Below, piece by piece: positions 16,677 through 24,983 of a stretch of 47,521 bases of DNA (positions are counted from its first letter, which is position 1; each line of letters begins with the position of its first letter). This stretch comes from Candidatus Aegiribacteria sp. (GTDB lineage: Bacteria > Fermentibacterota > Fermentibacteria > Fermentibacterales > JCC-6), in contig JAUVEU010000017.1 of the NCBI GenBank assembly GCA_030594645.1, forward strand, positions 1 to 47,521. Direction: 5' to 3'. A program made the position numbers and the translations under genes. The notes beneath the pieces were generated by a model that saw only the letters and a list, made by a program, of their open reading frames with translations, had not been told where the DNA came from and ran no database searches.

Positions 16677-17971
16677 CTGATGTATCCTTCCATTATTCCT
16701 GTTACTCTCATTAACTCAGCTTCCGCTATCCTCAGTTCATAGAGAGAAGATGCGTGATTTGTTCTGGATGAAGTAAGAGCAAGGAAGGCCTGATCCATTT
16801 CCAGACGCGTAATCATTCCTGCCTCAAATGAAACCCGCGCGATTTCTGAACCTTCAAAAGCCTGTTCAACAGTTGATTCTGTTGCCTCGGCACGCTCACG
16901 TGCCGCCCCAAGATTGTTCCAGGACTGGACAAGCGAAAGCTCTACAACTTGTTCAAGGCTTTGCGCAGTCGCTTCATTCGAAAGCTTCTCAGCTCGAGCT
17001 GAATTGTAACCTGAGATATCAGATAACCCATTGAACAGCGGTATCTGCAATGCAATAGATGCTGTCAGGTTCCTCTCGTAATCATCTGCTACAAATCTGA
17101 GGTCATCTCTGGACGCCTGGTAATTCAGATCTGTCTGGAAAACAAGTTGTGGGAAAAACGCTGCTCTCGCCATATCAACTCCGGCATCACCCAGCAACCT
17201 CATCTGTTCGGCAACCTGCAGATCCGGATTCTGCGCCATCATAAACTCTCGTGCTTCATTCAGTGTCTCAGGAAGCGGAATATTCAATTCATCATCAAGT
17301 TGTCCCTCAATATAAGCTACTTTCTCGTTATCCTGACCAAGAGCTACCGCGAATCCTGCTCTCGCGTTTTCAAGAGCACTTTCAGCAGAAATCATATCAG
17401 GTATTCTATTCTCCCAGGCAACTCGACTCTGAAGCAGCTCAAATCTTGAGATCGTTCCCGCTTCATACCGGAGAGATGCAAGTACATAACCCTCCTCAGA
17501 TATCAAAAGCGCTTCCTCAGACACATCAGCCATTTCCTCCATTAAGAGTACACCATAAAAAGCGCTCATAACCTGCACAATCGCGTCCATGCGGACTGCT
17601 CTTGCCTGATGAATGGATAGATCCTCTGAACGGGATGCCAGCCTTGCTCCTGCCATACCCTGTGGTACTAAGAGAGGTATACTGATCGAAATTCCCGCAA
17701 TAGAACTGTAGTCGCTTCCCATTGGAATAGTGCCCATTCCGGGAATTACCATCTCCTGGATGTCGTAGTTCTTCTGTATAGCGAATTGCCCGTTTATGTC
17801 GGGCATAAACCAGAAATCAGCATTCCTGCTTGCCCAGACAGCACTCTCATATGTCATCTGGGAGGATTCCACATCTCCCCTGTTCTCAAGGGCGATATCT
17901 ATTGCTTCCTGAAGGTTTATTGCTGCAGCAGGCAGACATATAATTAATACAAACACGGATAGATACTTCAT
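16673..17971 (-). CDS. TolC-family outer-membrane efflux channel
   Basis: This 432-residue protein has a signal peptide (MKYLSVFVLIICLPAAA) followed by INLQEAIDIALENRGD, the classic first helix of TolC/OEP proteins. Two repeat halves of long alpha-helices are seen: SRFELLQSRVAWENRIPD (about 175-192) and later ARVSFEAGMITRLEMDQA (about 375-392), the paired FEAGxxxxLE positions that mark the family. It forms the trimeric barrel and periplasmic tunnel of the tripartite pump. ATGA overlaps with the regulator gene upstream and the adaptor gene downstream show one transcript. Confidence 0.92.
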   Translation of the reverse strand: MKYLSVFVLIICLPAAAINLQEAIDIALENRGDVESSQMTYESAVWASRNADFWFMPDINGQFAIQKNYDIQEMVIPGMGTIPMGSDYSSIAGISISIPLLVPQGMAGARLASRSEDLSIHQARAVRMDAIVQVMSAFYGVLLMEEMADVSEEALLISEEGYVLASLRYEAGTISRFELLQSRVAWENRIPDMISAESALENARAGFAVALGQDNEKVAYIEGQLDDELNIPLPETLNEAREFMMAQNPDLQVAEQMRLLGDAGVDMARAAFFPQLVFQTDLNYQASRDDLRFVADDYERNLTASIALQIPLFNGLSDISGYNSARAEKLSNEATAQSLEQVVELSLVQSWNNLGAARERAEATESTVEQAFEGSEIARVSFEAGMITRLEMDQAFLALTSSRTNHASSLYELRIAEAELMRVTGIMEGYIR

Positions 17972-18570
17972 TGCTGTTCACCTTTCACTCCACTGCCTTT
18001 AATACCATCGAAGACCATATCTACTATTCCGGCAGGATCAGGAAATTCAATCGAAGGGAAACGATTCAGAATCTTCAACGTGAATGCAATCAGAGTTGAA
18101 TTTATCATCGTCATCACAAGCATCCTGTCAATACCCGGATCAATCTCACCGGTTTCGATTGCTCTGTCAAAAACAGGGTCGAACAGCTCCGTTCTGATCA
18201 GGTTGAACTCACTCTTCAAATCCTCAATCATAAGGCCGATATTAGGATCATGAATCATCGACATGTAAGCCTTTGCAAGGCCGGGCTTCGTCTCTGCGAA
18301 TTCGATTCTGAATTTCACGTATCGCGTAAGGGCATCTCTCAGACTGAAACCAGGACTGAACATTTCCTTCAACATCTCCCTTGACAACCTCAGCAGATAT
18401 CCGGCCAGAGACCTGTAGTATCCCTCCTTGTTTTTGAAGTAGTAGTAGATCATAGGTTTGGACATGTTCGATGATTCCGCAACAAGATCCATTGTAATTT
18501 CAGAGAAGGTTTTCTCAGAAAGCAGTTCAATACCTGCCTGAAGAAGCTTCTCCCTGTTGGTGTCGCTCAT
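17968..18570 (-). CDS. TetR-family transcriptional regulator of the efflux operon
   Basis: This 200-residue protein has an N-terminal TetR helix-turn-helix: REKLLQAGIELLSEKTFSEI, then SNMSKPMIYYYFKNKEGYYRSL (key residues are the S-x-x-Y-Y-Y-F recognition helix, about 33-50). The rest is the ligand-binding helical domain. The start is the ATG at 18570, six bases after GGAGG; the upstream in-frame ATG would absorb that RBS. The gene is first in an operon with tolC-, adaptor- and RND-type genes, and its promoter contains a palindrome. It therefore probably represses its own operon until a substrate of the pump binds. Confidence 0.9.
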   Translation of the reverse strand: MSDTNREKLLQAGIELLSEKTFSEITMDLVAESSNMSKPMIYYYFKNKEGYYRSLAGYLLRLSREMLKEMFSPGFSLRDALTRYVKFRIEFAETKPGLAKAYMSMIHDPNIGLMIEDLKSEFNLIRTELFDPVFDRAIETGEIDPGIDRMLVMTMINSTLIAFTLKILNRFPSIEFPDPAGIVDMVFDGIKGSGVKGEQQ

Positions 18571-18611
18571 ACTAACCCTCCACATATAGTTTGTTTACTT
18601 AACCAGTTGGT

Positions 18612-18639
18612 ATTCTACTTACCGGTAGGTAATTGTCAA
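18612..18639 (-). promoter_or_regulatory. Efflux operon promoter with embedded TetR-type operator
   Basis: On the minus strand TTGACA (18634-18639), a 16-base spacer and TAGAAT (18612-18617) precede the regulator gene. The spacer and part of the -10 are occupied by a 16-base near-palindrome centred on CCGG (18616-18631, TACTTACCGGTAGGTA on the plus strand, one mismatched pair). This is the usual place for autorepression by a TetR dimer. Confidence 0.7.
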
Positions 18640-18698
18640 GATGTGTGATTATATATAACTATCAGTAAGTGATTTACAACATTATTTAGGTGTGGTCA

Positions 18699-18986
18699 TT
18701 ATACTGTTTGGAGGGCTAAGGAGTGAATTGCAGTCATCTCAATCTCAACCTCGCATCTCAGGCTTTCAAGTTCAGATTTCAGCGAGTCGAGATATGCCTG
18801 CATGCGGAGCTTCATCTCCCAGTTGCTGTCACCCGGATTCGTGTATTCCGAAAGGGTCTGCTCATGTATCCTCGGAGGTTCGAAGATATCGTCATCAGCA
18901 TTACAGTAACTTGAGAATGAGGAAAGAAAGAGCAGAAAAAATCCCGCAGAAAGCATACAAGATTGATGAAAACCGAATATTCTCAT
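18699..18986 (-). CDS. Small secreted protein with C-terminal helix
   Basis: I do not recognise this protein. The 95 residues have a signal peptide or anchor (MRIFGF, then SAGFFLLFLSSFSSYCNA, cleavage near 32) and a short acidic stretch. A helical C-terminus follows (MKLRMQAYLDSLKSELESL) that could form a coiled coil. A Cys lies just before the cleavage region (SYCNA), which is not a standard lipobox. The ATG at 18986 is chosen because AGAAAGGA precedes it by nine bases and it starts the signal peptide. It is divergent from the next gene and tail-to-head with the efflux operon promoter. It could be a minor envelope protein, but its length leaves some doubt. Confidence 0.5.
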   Translation of the reverse strand: MRIFGFHQSCMLSAGFFLLFLSSFSSYCNADDDIFEPPRIHEQTLSEYTNPGDSNWEMKLRMQAYLDSLKSELESLRCEVEIEMTAIHSLALQTV

Positions 18987-19124
18987 AACTGTCATCCTTT
19001 CTGAATGAGAACAGATTTTCATCACAAAGCCACTTGTTCAGCCGGGCTTCCGTAAAGACCCTGGAGGTCAGGTTAAAAAACTGTTTTATATTAAAGAGCT
19101 GACAGTTGTCATGGAGGTGCAGAA

Positions 19125-19661
19125 ATGTGCAGCGACCTGGAATTCAGATTCAGAGAAATTATAGGAAGCCATCTTGGCAGATATCCCCTCATGACCGGCT
19201 CAGATATCTATAAATTGCTCTTTCAAGCAGCAATGGGAAGCTCACATGCGATCATTGATATTGATTCTGCCCGTTCTTCACTCGAACGCGAGTTGATTAA
19301 TCCGGGAAACGGACCGGAGGAACCGCTGAAAGATATCATCTCTCCGTGCGGGCGGATTGCACGAATTAATCTGCGTCCATACGCAGAAAAGAAACTGGAT
19401 ACGGAAACACTTCTCCTTGAATTCATTCGAACAGGAAGGAAATTCACAGGATCAGAAGATACGCTGGAACTTTACTGTTCATGGTTCATTCATATGAACG
19501 ACATAAATTTACTTCCGGCCAAATTCATGGATATTGATACACTCTTCATGTATATGATGTCGTCAGGTTATCCTGCGGTACATCATTCGGCCATATACAG
19601 GAATGCATATTCTCCGGCCTACCGGGTTATTGCAATGGAATACAAAATCACCGCTGATTGA
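19125..19661 (+). CDS. Conserved hypothetical protein, cytoplasmic
   Basis: This 178-residue protein has no signal peptide or membrane segment, with the RBS GGAGGTG ten bases before the ATG. Distinctive stretches are YPLMTGSDIYKLLFQAAMG (about 22-40), HAIIDID, and YPAVHHSAIYRNAYSPAYRV near the C-terminus, with two adjacent His that could bind metal. The pattern YPLM...YKLLFQA...YPAVHHS...AY.PAYRV looks like that of a family of uncharacterised proteins in Firmicutes and other anaerobes. I cannot assign a function. It stands alone, with divergent and convergent neighbours. Confidence 0.7.
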   Translation: MCSDLEFRFREIIGSHLGRYPLMTGSDIYKLLFQAAMGSSHAIIDIDSARSSLERELINPGNGPEEPLKDIISPCGRIARINLRPYAEKKLDTETLLLEFIRTGRKFTGSEDTLELYCSWFIHMNDINLLPAKFMDIDTLFMYMMSSGYPAVHHSAIYRNAYSPAYRVIAMEYKITAD

Positions 19662-19728
19662 GACGGACAGAGCGCAATCGTACACCATTATATATATACA
19701 GATGATACCAGACCGCTGAAATGAATTA

Positions 19729-20067
19729 TTACAGCAATTTTGTATCTCCAGTCGGTCGGGGAACCTTCACGACAAGAACCCGGAGGACACTGTTACTCTC
19801 ATTGTACCAGCAATGCGGGATATTCTTCGGGCTATCGATAACCGTATCCTTTGAAACACTTTTCCTGTCATCTCCAACTTCGATAATACCTTTGCCTTCA
19901 AGTACGTAGAAAAACACATCGACAGGTGTGATATGGCGAATCAGTTTCTCGCCTGGCTGGAAAGTAATAACGCTTGAGAGAGCATGCTTATTATCGTAAG
20001 CACGCCTGACATCAACACCGTGCGGGTTCTTCGCAAGCGGTTGCTCGCTGATCTTAATGATTTTCAC
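19729..20067 (-). CDS. Small single-domain cupin protein
   Basis: This 112-residue cupin has a GTG start at 20067 behind AAGGAGG (ten bases). The first cupin motif is degenerate: HITPVDVFFYVLEGKGIIEVG keeps the spacing and final Gly but has one His where two are usual. The second motif, PKNIPHCWYNES, keeps a His (about 85). Metal binding may therefore be weak or use other ligands. Such proteins can be small isomerases, sensors or unknown. It lies downstream of the hcp-rbr operon, separated by a long hairpin, so it is probably an independent or attenuated transcript. Confidence 0.8.
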   Translation of the reverse strand: MKIIKISEQPLAKNPHGVDVRRAYDNKHALSSVITFQPGEKLIRHITPVDVFFYVLEGKGIIEVGDDRKSVSKDTVIDSPKNIPHCWYNESNSVLRVLVVKVPRPTGDTKLL

Positions 20068-20124
20068 TTATTCATTTCCTCCTTCAGTTCTGCTCTGTTT
20101 TTGAGTGCAAGAGTTAGCAAGTTG

Positions 20125-20158
20125 CCGCGTGGAGGATAGGATTCCATCCTCCACGCGG
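20125..20158 (-). terminator. Strong hairpin after the rubrerythrin gene
   Basis: CCGCGTGGAGGAT and ATCCTCCACGCGG form a perfect 13-pair stem around an eight-base loop. No clear T-run follows on the minus strand, so it may be a rho-assisted terminator or an RNA-stabilising hairpin at the end of the hcp-rbr transcript. Confidence 0.6.
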
Positions 20159-20184
20159 TCACGCGGTGTCTCTGTTAGAATTTT

Positions 20185-20730
20185 CTAGCTGAAGTATCTC
20201 TCAAGAAGACCTTTGAACGCCTTTCCATGCCGAGCTTCATCCCTGCACATTTCATGAACTGTATCATGAATGGCATCATACCCGAGCTTTTTTGCCTTCG
20301 TCGCGATATCCTTCTTGCCTTTGCAGGCTCCATACTCTGCCTCAACTCTGACGCGAAGATTCTCTCTGGTGTCTGCTACAACTACTTCTCCGAGCAATTC
20401 TGCAAACCTCGCGGCATGTTCAGCTTCCTCAAAGGCTATTCTCTTGTAGGTTTCAGCCACTTCCGGATATCCTTCCCTGTCAGCCTGACGGCTCATCGCA
20501 AGGTACATACCGACTTCAGTACATTCACCTGTGAAGTTTGCTCTGAGTCCTTCGAGAATTTCCTTATCCACGCCCTTCGCAACGCCTATACTGTGCTCAT
20601 CCGCCCAGACCATATTGAAATCTGTCTGCTCGATAAATTTTTCTTTTAAAGCTCCACACTGAGGACATTTCTCCGGCGGAGTATCTCCCTCATGCACGTA
20701 ACCACATACGGTACATACGAATTTCTTCAT
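20185..20730 (-). CDS. rbr: Reverse rubrerythrin (N-terminal rubredoxin plus ferritin-like di-iron domain)
   Basis: This 181-residue peroxide-scavenging protein has the rubredoxin centre first: C6xxC9 (VCTVCGY) and C22xxC25 (CPQCGA). The four-helix ferritin-like domain follows, with the di-iron ligands visible in [20 protein letters not shown] and [11 protein letters not shown]. This order is the reverse of classical rubrerythrin and defines the reverse type found in clostridia and other anaerobes, where it acts as an NADH-linked peroxide and oxygen reductase. The RBS GAAAGG precedes the ATG. It starts 24 bases after hcp and is expected to share its promoter and its Rrf2 control. Confidence 0.93.
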   Translation of the reverse strand: MKKFVCTVCGYVHEGDTPPEKCPQCGALKEKFIEQTDFNMVWADEHSIGVAKGVDKEILEGLRANFTGECTEVGMYLAMSRQADREGYPEVAETYKRIAFEEAEHAARFAELLGEVVVADTRENLRVRVEAEYGACKGKKDIATKAKKLGYDAIHDTVHEMCRDEARHGKAFKGLLERYFS

Positions 20731-20754
20731 CTTAATCCTTTCAGCCCTTCTGAA

Positions 20755-22395
20755 TTAGTTGAGTATCGTTTTCAGATCCTCTTCAGCAGTTGTTGTCGGT
20801 TTGATATCGAACTTCTCAACAAGAACCTCAAGAGCGGCAGGAGTAAGGAAAGCAGGCAGCGTAGGTCCCAGTCTGATATCCTTTATTCCGAGGTAAAGAA
20901 GTGAGAGAAGGATCGTTACTGCTTTCTGCTCGTACCAGCTCAGTATCATCGAAAGAGGAAGATCGTTTACACCACACTCGAATGCACCGGCGAGAGCAAC
21001 AGCAACCTGTATCGCGGAATAGGCATCGTTGCACTGTCCCATATCAAGAAGTCTGGGAATACCACCAATATCGCCGAACTCAAGCTTGTTGAAGCGGTAC
21101 TTACCGCAGGCAAGCGTGAGAATTATGCAGTCATCGGGAATCTGCTGTGCTATTTCAGTGAAGTAATTCCGTCCTGACTTCGCGCCGTCACATCCTCCAA
21201 CGAGGAAGAAGTGGCGGATGTCTCCATCCTTAACAGCCTGTATAACTTTATCAGCGACTGATAGTACTGAATTATGCGCAAATCCTATAATGATCTTCTT
21301 CTCCGGGGCATCCTCTGAAAATCCTTCGGCTGCAAGAGCTGCTTCAATGACAGGTGTATAATCATGATCATCGATATGTGGAACTCCAGGCCACTGGACC
21401 AGACCGGTGGTGAAGATTCTGTCCATATAGGAGTCCCTAGGCTTCTGGATACAATTCGTGGTCATGAGGACAGCGCCTGGGAAAGCATCAAATTCCTTCT
21501 GCTGATCCTGCCATGCACCACCGTAATTACCAGCGAGGTGTGAATACTTCTTCAGCTCAGGGTAAGCAAGTGTGGGAAGCATTTCTCCATGTGTATAGAT
21601 ATTAATACCTTTACCCTCAGTCTGCTTCAGAAGCTCCTCGAGATCCTTGAGATCATGTCCTGAAACGACAATAGCCTTTCCTTTTAAAGGAGTTACACGA
21701 ACCTCTGTGGGTTCAGGGTGGCCATAAGTTCCGGTATTGGCTGTATCAAGCAGCTCCATAACAGCAAGATTCTTCTCCCCAACCTTCAAGGCCATACCGA
21801 ACAGATCATTCATTAAGTTGCTTCTTGTAAGGAAATCCATGGCTTCATGAAAGAAAGCGTATATCGCATCGTCTTCGTAACCAAGTATCTTAGCGTGGTC
21901 GGCGTAAGCCGCTGAACCTTTCAGACCGTAAGTAATCAATTCTTCAAGGCCGGTGATATCCTTGCCGGGATCCTGAAGCTTATCTGCTATCGATAGTTTT
22001 ACTGCTTCAATTTCAATAGCCTCTTCATCATCCGGTATCTGCCAAACCGCAGGACCATCAAGTTCCTCTGGAGAGTCACCCTTTGAGCTGCAGGCGTTGA
22101 GATATTTCTCTCTGATACTATCCTTTATCATCACACCTTTGCGGATCATGCTGATCAGACTGTCAGAATCGAAATTCACATTAGTTATCGTCGTGAATAG
22201 TGCTTCAACAACGAAAACATCAGCATCATGATCGATCACTCCGAGTTTGCGGGCCCTGTGAGCCCACATGGAGATACCCTTTGACACATAGATCAGAAGA
22301 TCCTGCATTACCGCAGTTTTCGGATCTTTACCGCAGACACCGAATCTGTCACATCCTGTTCCCTTCGCGGTCTGTTCACACTGATAACAGAACAT
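20755..22395 (-). CDS. hcp: Hybrid-cluster protein (class I; NO reductase / hydroxylamine reductase)
   Basis: This 546-residue protein reduces nitric oxide (and hydroxylamine in vitro) in the cytoplasm. The N-terminus has C3xxC6, eight residues to C15, then five to C21, the spacing of class I enzymes that carry a [4Fe-4S] proximal cluster. Hybrid-cluster ligands appear further on: HGEMLPTLAYPE, TTNCIQKP, VGGCDGAK, LACGKYRFN and a Glu in the C-terminal part. The ATG at 22395 is chosen because MFCYQCEQTAKG is the conserved start and AGAAAGGA precedes it; the in-frame codon at 22431 adds 12 unconserved residues. It is divergent from an Rrf2 regulator and upstream of reverse rubrerythrin. Confidence 0.95.
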   Translation of the reverse strand: MFCYQCEQTAKGTGCDRFGVCGKDPKTAVMQDLLIYVSKGISMWAHRARKLGVIDHDADVFVVEALFTTITNVNFDSDSLISMIRKGVMIKDSIREKYLNACSSKGDSPEELDGPAVWQIPDDEEAIEIEAVKLSIADKLQDPGKDITGLEELITYGLKGSAAYADHAKILGYEDDAIYAFFHEAMDFLTRSNLMNDLFGMALKVGEKNLAVMELLDTANTGTYGHPEPTEVRVTPLKGKAIVVSGHDLKDLEELLKQTEGKGINIYTHGEMLPTLAYPELKKYSHLAGNYGGAWQDQQKEFDAFPGAVLMTTNCIQKPRDSYMDRIFTTGLVQWPGVPHIDDHDYTPVIEAALAAEGFSEDAPEKKIIIGFAHNSVLSVADKVIQAVKDGDIRHFFLVGGCDGAKSGRNYFTEIAQQIPDDCIILTLACGKYRFNKLEFGDIGGIPRLLDMGQCNDAYSAIQVAVALAGAFECGVNDLPLSMILSWYEQKAVTILLSLLYLGIKDIRLGPTLPAFLTPAALEVLVEKFDIKPTTTAEEDLKTILN

Positions 22396-22466
22396 ATTTT
22401 TCCTTTCTTTTCCGGACACATGTATGTCCAACTGATTCCATAGCTTGCATGCTATACTACTATTTG

Positions 22467-22515
22467 ATAATTGGCATTACCTTACCAATTATAGAATTTC
22501 TAATCCTCCTGTCAA
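22467..22515 (-). promoter_or_regulatory. hcp promoter with Rrf2-type operator
   Basis: On the minus strand TTGACA (22510-22515), a 16-base spacer and a perfect TATAAT (22488-22493) form a consensus promoter for hcp. Overlapping the -10 is an inverted repeat, ATAATTGG (22467-22474) and CCAATTAT (22485-22492). Within it, the 20-base unit ATTGGCA-N6-TACCAAT (22470-22489) matches the operator in the divergent promoter. Repressor binding would cover the -10. Confidence 0.75.
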
Positions 22516-22553
22516 TACCCTGTAACCCTATCATATCTGCCTTTACGCAAGTA

Positions 22554-22582
22554 TTGACAAATTAGTATTTCATTACTAATAT
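22554..22582 (+). promoter_or_regulatory. rrf2 promoter with the same operator
   Basis: TTGACA (22554-22559), a 17-base spacer and TAATAT (22577-22582) lie upstream of the Rrf2 gene. The perfect inverted repeat ATTAGTA-N6-TACTAAT (22561-22580) fills the spacer and enters the -10, which predicts autorepression. It shares the pattern ATTRGYA-N6-TACYAAT with the hcp operator. Confidence 0.75.
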
Positions 22583-22605
22583 ACAGTCTAACCGAAAGGA
22601 AATAT

Positions 22606-23022
22606 ATGTCATCACCTGTTACGATCCCTGAATCAGTGTCACTCGCCATTCACGCGCTTGCAAAACTTGCAGCTTCAAATGGTGAACATGTCGTTCTCTC
22701 AGATCTTCTTATCAGGCCGGGTTCAGCTCATCATCTGTCTAAAGTCCTTCAGAAGCTTACCCACGCAGGCATAATTACGTCAAGACGTGGGCATGGTGGC
22801 GGATTCACACTTGCAGTCCACCCCTCTGACATCAGGTTGATGGATGTGTGGATCGCGCTGGAAGGACCATTTGTAACCAGCATCTGCCCATACTCATGGC
22901 AGGGATGCGAACTCCCTTCATGCGTATTCGGTACAGCCATAGAAGACGCTTCAAACATTTTCAGAAAGTATTTCACAGATCATACAGTTGCCGACCTTGG
23001 CAGACTCTTCGAAGGAGAGTGA
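22606..23022 (+). CDS. Rrf2-family (NsrR/IscR-like) Fe-S transcriptional regulator
   Basis: This 138-residue protein has an N-terminal winged helix (residues 10-75, with SAHHLSKVLQKLTHAGIITSRRG... as recognition helix and wing; key residues L44-S-K-V and G62-x-G-G). A C-terminal segment carries three Cys, C94, C101 and C106, in the place where NsrR and IscR bind a cluster. It probably senses nitric oxide or cluster damage and represses hcp-rbr and itself through the two matched operators. The RBS CGAAAGGA precedes the ATG. A ferredoxin gene begins one base after its stop, so the two share a transcript. Confidence 0.9.
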   Translation: MSSPVTIPESVSLAIHALAKLAASNGEHVVLSDLLIRPGSAHHLSKVLQKLTHAGIITSRRGHGGGFTLAVHPSDIRLMDVWIALEGPFVTSICPYSWQGCELPSCVFGTAIEDASNIFRKYFTDHTVADLGRLFEGE

Positions 23023-23023
23023 A

Positions 23024-23764
23024 ATGGGCAGGATAACCAGAAAGATAATCAGAATAGATGAAGATAAATGTGATGGTTGCGGGATCTGCGCTGATGCGTG
23101 TCACGAGGGAGCCATTCAGATAATAAACGGCAAGGCGAAACTCGTTAAGGAGTCATACTGCGACGGTCTTGGAGACTGCATCGGTCCCTGTCCTCAGGAT
23201 GCGATTACAATCGAGGAGCGGTACGCTGACGAGTACGATGAGGTGGCCGTGCAAAAACACCTTGAGGAACGGGACTCAGCTTCTACTGAGAAAAAGCCGA
23301 TAGTATGTTCATGCCCCGGATCAGCAGTAAGAGATCTTTCACATCACGCTGAGGCAATGGAGACAACAGGTTCTGATAATGTGCCTTCTAGTTTATCAAC
23401 ATGGCCGGTACAGATCACACTTGTTCCGCCAAATGCGCCGTTCCTGAAGGATTCAAATCTTCTGATAGCCGCTGACTGTGTTCCCTTTGCTTTTCCTGAT
23501 TTCCATAACCGCTTCATTAAAGGAAGGGTCGCTCTCGTCGGCTGTCCCAAACTGGATGACGCAACATATTATACATATAAGCTCACGGAGATTTTTAAAG
23601 TGAATGATATTAAATCCGTTACTGTTGTATACATGGAAGTCCCCTGCTGCAACGGTCTTGTTCAGTTGGTACACAAAGCCCTCATTCAGTCAGGAAAACA
23701 GATACCTCTCTCCTTCCTGAAGATCGGCATCAAAGGCGATATTCTGGACGAAATGAATCTCTAG
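23024..23764 (+). CDS. Two-cluster ferredoxin with conserved C-terminal domain
   Basis: This 246-residue protein has two adjacent [4Fe-4S] motifs at its N-terminus, CDGCGICADAC and CDGLGDCIGPCP (about residues 17-65). A linker and a larger domain of unknown fold follow, with further Cys in VCSCPGS, AADCVPFAF, VGCPKLDD and VPCCNGL. These could bind an additional cluster or form a redox site. Proteins of this layout occur in sulfate reducers and clostridia, often beside Hcp or Rrf2 genes; an electron-donor role for Hcp is an inference. The ATG at 23024 is chosen because GAAGGAG precedes it; the in-frame codon at 22988 lies inside the regulator gene. Confidence 0.85.
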   Translation: MGRITRKIIRIDEDKCDGCGICADACHEGAIQIINGKAKLVKESYCDGLGDCIGPCPQDAITIEERYADEYDEVAVQKHLEERDSASTEKKPIVCSCPGSAVRDLSHHAEAMETTGSDNVPSSLSTWPVQITLVPPNAPFLKDSNLLIAADCVPFAFPDFHNRFIKGRVALVGCPKLDDATYYTYKLTEIFKVNDIKSVTVVYMEVPCCNGLVQLVHKALIQSGKQIPLSFLKIGIKGDILDEMNL

Positions 23765-23825
23765 CCCGGATTCATCAGACCATTGTAATAGAATATTGTG
23801 ATGATGTGAGAAATATTCATTCTGC

Positions 23826-24854
23826 TTAACGCATTACAAGAACTTTTGCCCCGCGTATTTGCTGTGTTTTCAGATCTAATAACGCGATGGAAGCATCCTC
23901 CAGTTTGAATTCCTGTACTTCCGGTCTTATCCCCATTTCAGCCGCAAGCTGAAGGAACTCACTGATGTCCGTCCCGCAGACATTTGCAACACTTTTTATC
24001 TCTTTTTCCATCCAGAGGTCCTCCATATAATCAAGTCTCAGAAGAACCTCTTTGTCAGCCTCCTCCTTGCGAATTGCATTGATGACAAGTCTCCCTCCAG
24101 GGACAAGATTTCCAAGCGCTTCCACAACTGGCATCCATGCAGGAGTAGTATCAATGATGCTGTGGAGCTTCTCAGGTGATAGATCAGTTGTATCACCGGC
24201 CCAGACTGCTCCCAGTTCCAGAGCAAAACTTCGCTCAGATGGATTCCGCGCGAATACGTAAACGTCCGAATCCGGATACCTGTGGTGAACCATTTTAAGA
24301 ACAAGGTGCCCTGATCCGCCGAAGCCCGTAAGACCAAGCCTCTGGCCATTCTTCAGTTCTGCCAGATTGAGAGATCTGTAACCAATCGCACCGGCACAGA
24401 GCAGTGGCGCAGCCTCAATATCAGTGAATACCTTGGGAATTAAGTAAGCTGAAGCAGCAGGCACTTTCATATACTCAGCATACCCGCCATCAGCATCTCT
24501 TCCGGTTGCCATGAACTCGGGGCACAGATTCTCAAACCCATTCAGACAGTACTCACAGGTTCCACATGATGAATAGATCCAGCCGACACCAACCCTGTCA
24601 CCAATTGAATGATTCGTGACATCAGCGCCCACCTCGATAATCCTGCCGATTACCTGATGCCCGGGAACTACAGGAAAACGGGGAGGAGGTGTTCTTCCCT
24701 CTATCTCATCCAGTTCAGTATGACAGACTCCGCAGGCATTTACTGAAAGTAAGATTTCATCGTCAGAAATGTCGGGAACCGGTAAATCGACAAGGTCAAG
24801 AGGCTCATGATTCACGCGTAAATCACAGACTCTGTTCAGTATCATCGCTTTCAT
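23826..24854 (-). CDS. Zinc-dependent medium-chain alcohol dehydrogenase
   Basis: This 342-residue enzyme interconverts alcohols and aldehydes or ketones with NAD(P). The catalytic-zinc region reads CGVCHTE and later PGHQVIGRI. The structural-zinc lobe reads CGTCEYCLNGFENLC with four Cys. The Rossmann start is LGLTGFGGSGHL (GxGxxG-like, about residue 175). The subfamily looks like the zinc-type AdhA/AdhP-like group. The ATG at 24854 follows GGAAAGG by nine bases; the in-frame TTG at 24872 would overlap a repeat element. It stands alone, convergent with the ferredoxin gene. In an amino acid or sugar fermenter it would reduce aldehydes to alcohols, an inference. Confidence 0.9.
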   Translation of the reverse strand: MKAMILNRVCDLRVNHEPLDLVDLPVPDISDDEILLSVNACGVCHTELDEIEGRTPPPRFPVVPGHQVIGRIIEVGADVTNHSIGDRVGVGWIYSSCGTCEYCLNGFENLCPEFMATGRDADGGYAEYMKVPAASAYLIPKVFTDIEAAPLLCAGAIGYRSLNLAELKNGQRLGLTGFGGSGHLVLKMVHHRYPDSDVYVFARNPSERSFALELGAVWAGDTTDLSPEKLHSIIDTTPAWMPVVEALGNLVPGGRLVINAIRKEEADKEVLLRLDYMEDLWMEKEIKSVANVCGTDISEFLQLAAEMGIRPEVQEFKLEDASIALLDLKTQQIRGAKVLVMR

Positions 24855-24872
24855 GCGCGTTTGCCTTTCCAA

Positions 24873-24951
24873 ATTAAATAGTGACAGGGACTATTTAATT
24901 AGTATCCCTGATTTTCTTCAAGAAATTAAATAGTCCCTGTCACTATTTAAT
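24873..24951. repeat. REPIN-like pair of inverted palindromic repeats
   Basis: Two 27-base arms (24873-24899 and 24925-24951) are exact reverse complements of each other. Each arm is itself nearly palindromic: ATTAAATAGT, a seven-base core GACAGGG or CCCTGTC, and ACTATTTAAT. They are separated by 25 bases. This is the layout of REP doublets mobilised by REP-associated tyrosine transposases. It lies 18 bases upstream of the alcohol dehydrogenase start, so it may also affect that transcript. A single related copy lies at 40691. No transposase is in the window. Confidence 0.75.
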
Positions 24952-24983
24952 CCCATGTCGTTTTATTGGTGGGTGGCACTCTC

